Position numbers and translations under genes: made by a program. A stretch of DNA of 5,088 nucleotides from an uncultured Clostridia bacterium (GTDB taxonomy: Bacteria > Bacillota > Clostridia > Peptostreptococcales > Anaerovoracaceae): NCBI GenBank assembly GCA_945788655.1, contig CALZMV010000100.1, positions 1 through 5,088 on the forward strand, given 5' to 3'. The notes beneath the pieces were generated by a model. It was not told where the DNA came from. It saw only the letters and a program-made list of their open reading frames with translations, and searched no databases. Shown here piece by piece: positions 1 through 5,088 of this stretch; position 1 is the first letter of the stretch; every line of letters begins with the position of its first letter.

Positions 1-40
1 GCAGGTCCGCTCTCAAAATATCAATATATTTTTGGTACAT
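1..40 (-). CDS. 5' end of an unidentified divergent gene (partial)
   Basis: Read on the minus strand, an ATG at 40-38 opens a frame that runs off the left edge without a stop. Its 13 visible codons translate to MYQKYIDILRADL. A good ribosome binding site, AAAGGTGG (complement of 46-53), lies 5 nt upstream of the ATG, which is the main support for a real start. The gene is divergent from gltX and shares a roughly 100-bp intergenic region with it. No clear sigma-70 promoter was found for it on the minus strand. Too little is visible to name a product. Confidence 0.5.
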   Translation of the reverse strand, partial: MYQKYIDILRADL

Positions 41-78
41 TTTGTCCACCTTTCTTTTCTTTTTATTCTTCCATAATC

Positions 79-107
79 TTGATATTTCATACTTTTGCAT
101 ATATAAT
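79..107 (+). promoter_or_regulatory. gltX promoter, sigma-70/SigA type
   Basis: A -35 box TTGATA (79-84) is followed by a 17-nt spacer and a perfect -10 box TATAAT (102-107). Transcription would start near 113-115, leaving an untranslated leader of under 30 nt before the gltX ATG. Such a short leader leaves no room for a T-box or other riboswitch, so from this promoter gltX looks constitutively and strongly expressed. Confidence 0.8.
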
Positions 108-128
108 TAATTAGTTAGATTACAACCT

Positions 129-134
129 GGGAGG
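129..134 (+). promoter_or_regulatory. gltX ribosome binding site
   Basis: GGGAGG sits 7 nt before the ATG at 142. It is a strong anti-16S match and fixes this ATG as the gltX start. Confidence 0.85.
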
Positions 135-141
135 TTAATAT

Positions 142-1797
142 ATGGATTATAAAAAGCTTGCGGAATTGTTATTCCCACAAGTAGATAAAACTGCTGAAGA
201 ATACGAAGCCATGTTTCCTCAGCGTCAGCTTCCACAAGGAGCAAAGGTTACAAGACTTGGACCTAGCCCAACAGGATTTATTCACCTTGGAAACCTGTTC
301 GGTGCTTTTGCAGACGAAAGACTTGCACACCAGTCAGGCGGCATTTTTTATTTGAGAATAGAAGACACAGATGACAAGCGTTTTGTCGAAGGAGCTGTAG
401 ATATAATCATCAACTCCCTCAGATTCTTTGGAATCAATTTCGACGAAGGTGCTACAATAGATGGAGAAATCGGCAATTACGGAAGTTATACTCAGAGCCA
501 GAGAGGTCCTATCTATCAATGTTTCGCCAAGAAGCTTGTTTCCGAAGGCAAAGCATACCCATGCTTCCTTACCGAAGAGGAAATCGCCGAAATTCGTGCA
601 ACTCAGGAAGCCAACAAGGAAAATCCGGGCATATACGGCAAATGGGCCAAGAGCCGCGGCTTATCCTATGAAGAAATTCAGGCAAAGCTTGAAAGTGGAA
701 TGCCTTACGTAATCAGACTGAAGTCAGACGGAGACCTGAGCCTTCCGGAAGATCAGATAAGAAGATTTGAGGTAGAAGATGCTATTCGCGGCACATTAAG
801 CATGCCATACAACGATCAGGACACAGTTATATTAAAAGCAAACGGTATTCCGACATACCACTTTGCTCACGCGATAGATGACCACCTCATGGGCACAACC
901 CACGTTGTCAGAGGTGCTGAATGGCTGCCTTCATTGCCTATTCACGTTGAACTGTTCGAAAAGCTGGGATGGGAACCGCCTATCTACTGCCACACTGCAC
1001 AGCTCATGAAGATTGGTGAAGATGGCAACAAGCGCAAGCTTTCCAAGAGAAAGGACCCTGAGCTTTCATTAGATTACTATCGCCAGCTGGGTTATCATCC
1101 TGCCTGCGTGAGAGAATATCTGTTGACTATACTCAACTCCAACTTTGAAGAATGGAGAATAGCAAATCCGGACGCAGATATCGATGAATTCCAGTTCACA
1201 ACCGAGAAGATGTCAAACTCAGGTGCACTGTTTGACCTGAACAAGTTAAATGACATCAGCAAGGACGTTCTTCTAAAAATCAGTGCTGCTGACCTTTACG
1301 ACTTCTTAAAGTCATGGTCAGAAGAATTCAAGCCTGAACTTGCATATATATTCGAGGATCGCCAGTATCTTGAAAGAATTCTTGATTTAGGAAGAAATGA
1401 AGCAAAGCCTCGTAAGGACCACATCTATGCACAGCAGATGATCGAAAACATCAGCTATTTCTTTGACGACATGTTTAAGATTGAAGACGAATTACCTGCT
1501 GAAGCTTCTTTAGATGCTTCTGAAATCATCAGCAAGTATCTTGCGACATATGACCACTCAGACGATCAGTCACAGTGGTTCGAAAAGATCCGTCAGATTG
1601 CAGGTGAAATGGGATATGCTCTGAAGCCAAAAGATTTCAAGAAGAATCCGGATCAGTTCAAAGGTCATGTGGGACATGTAAGTACAGTTATCAGAGTTGC
1701 ACTTATGGGTCGCCAGCAGTCACCTGACGTATGGGAAATCCAGCAGATTCTTGGGGAAGAAAGAACAAGAGCAAGATTAGAGGCTTTCATTAAATAG
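142..1797 (+). CDS. gltX: glutamate--tRNA ligase (GluRS)
   Basis: A class I aminoacyl-tRNA synthetase of 551 residues that charges tRNA with glutamate in the cytoplasm, using ATP. Visible motifs are the signature RLGPSPTGFIHLGN (38-51, with the HIGH-type motif HLGN), LRIEDTD (71-77), the active-site region DDHLMGTTHVVRG (246-258), and a KMSKS-type loop KLSKR (299-303). The C-terminal roughly 200 residues would form the helical anticodon-binding domain. It is longer than E. coli GluRS (about 470 residues), and the zinc-knuckle cysteines of E. coli-type enzymes are mostly absent: the AYPCFLTEEE stretch keeps only Cys141, and the later Cys position reads YGKWAK. This fits a clostridial subgroup of GluRS. 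Many Clostridia use a non-discriminating GluRS that also makes Glu-tRNA(Gln) for GatCAB, but that specificity cannot be read here. It is a monocistronic unit with its own promoter and terminator. The start is fixed by GGGAGG at 129-134. Confidence 0.96.
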   Translation: MDYKKLAELLFPQVDKTAEEYEAMFPQRQLPQGAKVTRLGPSPTGFIHLGNLFGAFADERLAHQSGGIFYLRIEDTDDKRFVEGAVDIIINSLRFFGINFDEGATIDGEIGNYGSYTQSQRGPIYQCFAKKLVSEGKAYPCFLTEEEIAEIRATQEANKENPGIYGKWAKSRGLSYEEIQAKLESGMPYVIRLKSDGDLSLPEDQIRRFEVEDAIRGTLSMPYNDQDTVILKANGIPTYHFAHAIDDHLMGTTHVVRGAEWLPSLPIHVELFEKLGWEPPIYCHTAQLMKIGEDGNKRKLSKRKDPELSLDYYRQLGYHPACVREYLLTILNSNFEEWRIANPDADIDEFQFTTEKMSNSGALFDLNKLNDISKDVLLKISAADLYDFLKSWSEEFKPELAYIFEDRQYLERILDLGRNEAKPRKDHIYAQQMIENISYFFDDMFKIEDELPAEASLDASEIISKYLATYDHSDDQSQWFEKIRQIAGEMGYALKPKDFKKNPDQFKGHVGHVSTVIRVALMGRQQSPDVWEIQQILGEERTRARLEAFIK

Positions 1798-1813
1798 TGA
1801 ACAAACAAAATAC

Positions 1814-1869
1814 AAGCTACAGGTATGTTCAGCAATTTCAGCTGCAAAATCCTGTAGCTTTTTTATTTC
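1814..1869 (+). terminator. intrinsic terminator of gltX, probably bidirectional
   Basis: The arms AAGCTACAGG (1814-1823) and CCTGTAGCTT (1851-1860) pair perfectly over 10 bp. The 27-nt loop can form a small inner stem, CAGC (1830-1833) with GCTG (1841-1844). A T-rich tract follows directly (1859-1869, TTTTTTATTT-like), 17 nt after the gltX stop codon. On the minus strand the same stem is followed by a looser T-rich tail (complement of about 1801-1813), so it could also end the convergent luxR-A transcript. Confidence 0.85.
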
Positions 1870-1888
1870 AATCATATTTTTCGCTGCA

Positions 1889-2821
1889 TCATCTGTTTTC
1901 ATTTAGAAACTGTATAGCCTGTACCCTGTTTGTTACTCCAAGCTTTCTGTAAAGATTGGAGGTATGAACTTTAACCGTGTTGGTGGAGAGGAATAACATA
2001 TCTGCAATTTCGTTATTATTCTTTCCCTCATATATCAGCAATGCAATCTCCTTTTCACGGCCACTTAGGTTGTATATCTCTGCCAATCTTTCTATGGTCT
2101 CTTCTATTGAAATTCCACTTCCTTCTACTATGCTGCATGAACTTAGCATGAATATTATGTTCAAGCCGTTGAAAATCAGCCAGAACACAAGATATATCTC
2201 TTTATCATTTTCAACATAGTCAAGAGTTGTTCTTGAATCGATTATGCTTATGGTCGTAATAATGCATAAGAAAAGAAAAACAACATTGTAAATTATAAGG
2301 TATATGTTAACCATCCTGTCTTTGTTGTGCTGTATTACTATCTTCATATAATTGATCACATAATAGGCCAGCACCGCTACGGGAACTGCGTTTAGCAATA
2401 TCATCAAAATCACGTACATTCTTTCAGATAAAACAAAGTAATCCGTCTGGAATATAATATCAACCCATAGCAACATAGCAGATAAAGTTAAAAAAACAAA
2501 TATCAGCCAATTGTTACGTTTTTGTTCCACATAATCCCTTTGCATAGCAATCAGCACATATGCCAGTGCAACCTCAAGGATATTTTCAAGAATATAAATC
2601 CAATCCACACTCACGCTGCCGAATTCACTTTTACCGAATATTATGAGAAAATCGCAAACATTGAATACTACTATCAAAGCCAAAAAGACAAGGGTACTCC
2701 TGCTTTTGACCATAAGATTGTTTACCGATAGATTCTTTACATTTATCATCAGCTGCATGGCAAAAGGAACAACCCCAATCATTACCGAAACTATATAACC
2801 AAATTGAATAAGATGTAACAT
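1889..2821 (-). CDS. membrane-bound LuxR-family transcriptional regulator (copy A, complete)
   Basis: The N-terminal two thirds is very hydrophobic, with about seven predicted membrane segments. Numbered from the upstream ATG at 2839, these are near 10-33, 49-68, 77-97, 111-131, 141-165, 178-200 and 215-237. A short linker leads to a C-terminal LuxR/GerE helix-turn-helix (about 258-311), with LSGREKEIALLIYEGK, the NNEIAD turn, the recognition helix STNTVKVHTSNLYRKLGV and the closing NRVQAIQF. No receiver or autoinducer-binding domain is seen, so the membrane half is the likely sensor or anchor. The start is set at the ATG of 2821 because GGTGGG (complement of 2828-2833) lies 6 nt ahead of it. 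In-frame ATGs at 2839 and 2827 (316 and 312 residues) lack a properly spaced site; the chosen form has 310. The ligand is unknown. The gene lies 3' of the antiporter and is a close paralogue of the regulator 5' of it, so control of the antiporter is a reasonable inference but not shown. Confidence 0.88.
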   Translation of the reverse strand: MLHLIQFGYIVSVMIGVVPFAMQLMINVKNLSVNNLMVKSRSTLVFLALIVVFNVCDFLIIFGKSEFGSVSVDWIYILENILEVALAYVLIAMQRDYVEQKRNNWLIFVFLTLSAMLLWVDIIFQTDYFVLSERMYVILMILLNAVPVAVLAYYVINYMKIVIQHNKDRMVNIYLIIYNVVFLFLCIITTISIIDSRTTLDYVENDKEIYLVFWLIFNGLNIIFMLSSCSIVEGSGISIEETIERLAEIYNLSGREKEIALLIYEGKNNNEIADMLFLSTNTVKVHTSNLYRKLGVTNRVQAIQFLNENR

Positions 2822-2827
2822 ATTCAT

Positions 2828-2833
2828 CCCACC
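2828..2833 (-). promoter_or_regulatory. ribosome binding site deciding the luxR-A start
   Basis: On the minus strand GGTGGG lies 6 nt before the third in-frame ATG (2821) but directly abuts the second (2827) and falls inside the reading frame of the first (2839). This favours initiation at 2821. No Shine-Dalgarno sequence precedes 2839. Confidence 0.6.
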
Positions 2834-2880
2834 ATTCATATAACCAAATAACTACATAATTACATACAATACTGTACATC

Positions 2881-2911
2881 AAAGAGCCGGAGGTGGATAA
2901 TCCGGCTCTTT
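2881..2911 (-). terminator. GC-rich hairpin between the antiporter and luxR-A, probable terminator
   Basis: AAAGAGCCGGA (2881-2891) and TCCGGCTCTTT (2901-2911) form a perfect 11-bp stem around a 9-nt loop, 45 nt past the antiporter stop codon. In the minus (transcribed) direction the stem ends in CTCTTT and then GATG, so the T tract is only three bases. Termination may therefore be partial, letting some antiporter transcript continue into luxR-A. No convincing separate luxR-A promoter was found in the 59 nt between this hairpin and the chosen start. Confidence 0.65.
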
Positions 2912-2956
2912 AAGATGTTTTATTTATTTTTCCCTATTCTCAAAGGAGAAAAGCCA

Positions 2957-4447
2957 TTATGCTTCTAAGACCTTAAGAGCTGCCTGCTTTTCAGCTTCTC
3001 TTTCTTCCAATACTCTTTCATATTCTTCCTCTGTCATCTTAGTCATTGTAATGCCTGTGTATCCGAATACGATTGATACTATTGGATTCAGCCAGTTAAG
3101 TATTGCATATGGAATATATCCATTGCCAACTCCAAGGAATGTTCTCATTGTCGCACCGCAGGTGTTCCAAGGGAAGAAGTTTGAAGTGATTGTACCTGAG
3201 TCTTCAAGACATCTTGATAAGTTCTTCGGTGCCAATCTCATATCTTCGAAAGATTCCTTGAACATTCTTCCCGGTAATACTAATGCAAGATACTGGTCGC
3301 AGCAGATTGCATTAACGAAAATACAGGAGAATTCAGTAGCCAATACCAAGCCGCCTCTGCCCTTTGCAACCTTAAGCAGCAGATGTGCAAATGTTCCCAT
3401 GATACCTGTACAGTCTACGATACCGCCGAAACACATTGCACAAAGGATGATGGAAATTGTCCAGAACATTCCCTGCATACCGTCACCGGATAATAAACTG
3501 GCTAATTCCACAATCACTTCTGAAGCATCTTCAGGAACTGAACCCATTGAAATACCGTTGTTTAAGATGTTAAACACATTGTTTGTCAGATCATCGCCAA
3601 GTGCTGCATCTACATGAACCTTATTCCAGAACATGAATGGAACACCGATAAACACACCACCGATAAGAGATGGAATAGCAGGAAGCTTAAGGGCTACTGC
3701 CGCGATTACGAATACCGGAGGTATTAAAGCTAATATGCTGATGTTAGAAGAAGCTTTAATAAATTCTGTGATTTCATTTAATGTAGACATATCAACCGTA
3801 TTGTCTGAAGCATACATGAAGCCCATAATAGCATAAGCAACCAATGCTATTATCAGTGACACACCGGTGGTGTAAACCATATGCTTGATATGATCGAACA
3901 ATGTCGCACCTGCCATAGCTGGAGCCAGGTTTGTAGTATCGGATAGTGGAGACATCTTGTCACCGAAGTATGCACCTGATACTACTGCACCTGCAGTCAT
4001 TTCAATAGGAAATCCAAGAGCCGTACCTACACCAATCAGTGCAACGCCCATGGAACCTGCTGTTGACCAGGATGAACCTGTTGCAAGTGATACGATGGAA
4101 CAAAGAATACAAGCTGTTACTAAGAATATCTTAGGGCTTATAACTTTGATGCCGTAATACATCATTGAAGGAATTGTTCCGGCTGCCATCCAGGATGCAA
4201 TCATACTGCCTACGATGGCAAGAATCAGGCATGCCTGCATTGATCTGTTAATAGAAGCTAAAATGCCCTGTTCCAGATATGCCCACTTCCATCCGTTTGC
4301 TACTGCCACAATGCCGGCAACAGATGCTGCCAAAATAAGTGCGATATGAGGTTCGCCGCCGGCGTCCTTAAGTATCGACCAAATCAGGAAACCGGCCATT
4401 GCCAGGATGACAACTAAACATTGCCATAAAGGAATCTTCTTACCCAT
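2957..4447 (-). CDS. nhaC: NhaC-family Na+/H+ antiporter
   Basis: A 496-residue polytopic inner-membrane protein with about 11-12 hydrophobic segments, the usual length and plan for the NhaC family of ion antiporters. Diagnostic stretches are TGSSWSTAGSMG (123-134), SGAYFGDKMSPLSDTTNLAP (157-176, the NhaC hallmark with charged and polar residues Asp163, Lys164, Asp170), DQYLALVLPGRMF (384-396) and EDSGTITSNFFPWNTCG (415-431). The C-terminal tail (about 470-496) is charged, Glu-rich and probably a cytoplasmic helix. Family members exchange Na+ (or Li+) for H+, while relatives such as MleN couple malate/lactate exchange to H+/Na+, so the exact substrate is uncertain. The ATG at 4447 is supported by GGGAGGA 5 nt upstream. 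The gene lies between two paralogous membrane LuxR regulators in the same orientation, with its own apparent promoter at 4548-4576, which suggests regulated rather than housekeeping expression. Confidence 0.9.
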   Translation of the reverse strand: MGKKIPLWQCLVVILAMAGFLIWSILKDAGGEPHIALILAASVAGIVAVANGWKWAYLEQGILASINRSMQACLILAIVGSMIASWMAAGTIPSMMYYGIKVISPKIFLVTACILCSIVSLATGSSWSTAGSMGVALIGVGTALGFPIEMTAGAVVSGAYFGDKMSPLSDTTNLAPAMAGATLFDHIKHMVYTTGVSLIIALVAYAIMGFMYASDNTVDMSTLNEITEFIKASSNISILALIPPVFVIAAVALKLPAIPSLIGGVFIGVPFMFWNKVHVDAALGDDLTNNVFNILNNGISMGSVPEDASEVIVELASLLSGDGMQGMFWTISIILCAMCFGGIVDCTGIMGTFAHLLLKVAKGRGGLVLATEFSCIFVNAICCDQYLALVLPGRMFKESFEDMRLAPKNLSRCLEDSGTITSNFFPWNTCGATMRTFLGVGNGYIPYAILNWLNPIVSIVFGYTGITMTKMTEEEYERVLEEREAEKQAALKVLEA

Positions 4448-4452
4448 GATAG

Positions 4453-4459
4453 TCCTCCC
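4453..4459 (-). promoter_or_regulatory. ribosome binding site of the antiporter gene
   Basis: GGGAGGA on the minus strand, 5 nt upstream of the ATG at 4447, is a strong match and fixes the start. Confidence 0.85.
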
Positions 4460-4488
4460 TTTCTTTAAATAAATAAGAATATAAACTT

Positions 4489-4535
4489 AAGCGAGTACTT
4501 CCGGTATTATGTAAAATATGTAAAAGTCCTCGCTT
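4489..4535 (-). promoter_or_regulatory. hairpin in the antiporter leader (terminator of luxR-B or leader structure)
   Basis: Arms 4489-4500 (AAGCGAGTACTT) and 4524-4535 (AAGTCCTCGCTT) pair at 11 of 12 positions, with one T/C mismatch, around a 23-nt AT-rich loop. On the minus strand it lies 42 nt past the luxR-B stop and is followed by a loose T-rich stretch (about 4465-4488, complement), so it may terminate luxR-B. A six-T run (4534-4539) follows the stem only in the plus direction, where no upstream gene exists. If transcription starts from the promoter at 4548-4576, the hairpin falls a few nucleotides from the 5' end of the antiporter mRNA. There it could stabilise the transcript or attenuate it. 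The two roles are not exclusive. Confidence 0.55.
4508..4525. repeat. tandem 9-bp direct repeat in the antiporter leader
   Basis: TATGTAAAA occurs twice head to tail (4508-4516 and 4517-4525) with no mismatch. It covers most of the loop of the 4489-4535 hairpin and runs into its right arm. Adjacent short direct repeats can be regulator sites, but slippage in AT-rich DNA would give the same picture. Confidence 0.7.
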
Positions 4536-4547
4536 TTTTATGGAAAA

Positions 4548-4576
4548 AATATACGGCTAGCACGCTAAGCCTACAA
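4548..4576 (-). promoter_or_regulatory. candidate antiporter promoter
   Basis: Read on the minus strand, TTGTAG (4576-4571) and TATATT (4553-4548) are separated by exactly 17 nt. The -10 matches five of six consensus bases and the -35 keeps the TTG core. The -35 begins at the base following the luxR-B stop codon. The predicted start near 4541 would give a leader of about 94 nt containing the 4489-4535 hairpin. The spacer holds two related words, GCTTAGC and GCTAGC, separated by two bases, a position where operators often lie. Confidence 0.55.
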
Positions 4577-5088
4577 TTACCTGCAAGTATTAAATGCCCT
4601 AAACTTTAGTATTAATTGAACTCTGCTTGTCACTCCAAGCTTCCTATAAAGGTTTGAAGCATGCACCTTTACCGTACTTATTGAAAGAAATAGTTCCTCT
4701 GCTATTTCGTTGTTATTTTTTCCCTCATACAGAAGCATTGCTATTTCTTTTTCTCTTGCGCTAAGTCTGTAATCTGCCGCCAGTCGCTCCAGTATTTCTT
4801 CATCTGTCATTATTCCTTTATCAACAAGACTGCAGGAGCTTAGCATAAGTACCAGATTCATGGTGTTAAACATCAACCAGAACACCAGATATATTCCTTT
4901 ATCATTTTGTATATAATCAGAAGAAGTTCTGGAGTCCACAATGCTTACTGTGGCAATAATGCAGAGGAAAAAGAATATTATATTGTAAAGAAGCAAGTAT
5001 GTTATTACCATTTTATCCGGATTACTCTTATATACTATTTTCATATACTTAACCGCATAATAGCCCGTTACAATTAACGGTATCAAAT
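4577..5088 (-). CDS. membrane-bound LuxR-family transcriptional regulator (copy B, 5' end outside window)
   Basis: About 170 C-terminal residues are visible, and the frame stays open to the right edge. The first visible full codon is a TTG (5086-5084) that aligns inside copy A, so it is internal and not a start. About 150 residues are missing. The visible part has three membrane segments matching the last three of copy A, then a LuxR/GerE helix-turn-helix with LSAREKEIAMLLYEGKNNNE, the recognition helix SISTVKVHASNLYRKLGV and SRVQ. It aligns with copy A residues 151-310 without a gap; over 161-310, 97 of 150 positions are identical (hand count). The most conserved stretches are NDK.IYLVFW and the HTH. 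The last 9 residues (KFRAFNTCR) differ from copy A's FLNENR. It probably acts as a membrane-anchored transcription factor with an unknown signal, and the adjacent antiporter is its most obvious candidate target. Confidence 0.87.
   Translation of the reverse strand, partial: LIPLIVTGYYAVKYMKIVYKSNPDKMVITYLLLYNIIFFFLCIIATVSIVDSRTSSDYIQNDKGIYLVFWLMFNTMNLVLMLSSCSLVDKGIMTDEEILERLAADYRLSAREKEIAMLLYEGKNNNEIAEELFLSISTVKVHASNLYRKLGVTSRVQLILKFRAFNTCR

Noticed and set aside
41..141. T-box or other riboswitch controlling gltX
   Set aside because: The near-consensus promoter at 79-107 leaves a leader under 30 nt, and no T-box sequence or specifier hairpin is visible.
461..712. 83-codon plus-strand frame inside gltX
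   Set aside because: It is an out-of-frame shadow of a clearly conserved synthetase gene.
2631..2882. 83-codon minus-strand frame overlapping the start of luxR-A
   Set aside because: It is out of frame with the conserved regulator, its composition is unlike a real protein, and no ribosome binding site supports it.
3051..3617. 188-codon open frame on the plus strand
   Set aside because: It lies wholly antisense to the antiporter gene, its translation resembles no protein family, and it has no ribosome binding site. It is a shadow of the real coding frame.
4448..4547. Na+ or Li+ riboswitch in the antiporter leader
   Set aside because: The leader has one simple hairpin and none of the multi-stem architecture or conserved core expected of the known Na+/Li+ aptamers, as far as I can judge by eye. 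A covariance-model search would settle it.
5084..5086. TTG start codon for copy B
   Set aside because: This codon aligns inside the membrane half of copy A (residue 151), so it is an internal leucine. The true start lies beyond the window.
1889..5088. Insertion sequence or composite mobile element with the two luxR copies as ends
   Set aside because: The copies are diverged coding paralogues in direct orientation. No transposase, integrase, terminal inverted repeats or target duplications are visible.

Overview
The window looks like chromosomal DNA from a low-GC, Gram-positive anaerobe of the Clostridia. This rests on AT-rich intergenic DNA, strong purine-rich ribosome binding sites (GGGAGG type), hairpin terminators, a GluRS of the long, Zn-motif-less type, and an NhaC-family transporter. 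A family such as Anaerovoracaceae or a relative is a guess from general resemblance, not from a search.

Layout. Positions 1-40 hold the first 13 codons of an unidentified minus-strand gene, divergent from gltX. The gap to 141 carries a near-consensus promoter for gltX (TTGATA, 17 nt, TATAAT). gltX (142-1797, +) encodes glutamyl-tRNA synthetase and ends at a hairpin terminator (about 1814-1869). That terminator probably also serves the convergent gene from the other side. Everything after it is on the minus strand. In transcription order, from right to left, it holds a 5'-truncated membrane LuxR-type regulator (luxR-B, 4577-5088), an NhaC-family Na+/H+ antiporter (2957-4447), and a complete paralogue of the regulator (luxR-A, 1889-2821).

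The regulators have a predicted seven-helix membrane half fused to a C-terminal LuxR/GerE helix-turn-helix. Over the shared 150 residues they align without gaps at about 65% identity (97 of 150, hand count). They bracket the antiporter in the same orientation, so a membrane-sensor/transporter module is the main biological idea here. The antiporter appears to have its own promoter, whose -35 box touches the luxR-B stop codon. Its leader contains a 12-position hairpin with a tandem 9-bp repeat in and next to the loop. A perfect 11-bp hairpin separates the antiporter from luxR-A.

No RNA genes, CRISPR arrays, insertion sequences or prophage genes were seen, and no gene-free stretch exceeds 300 bases. 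gltX is an ordinary housekeeping gene. The regulator-antiporter-regulator arrangement is the unusual part, and no claim is made that it is an entirely new system.
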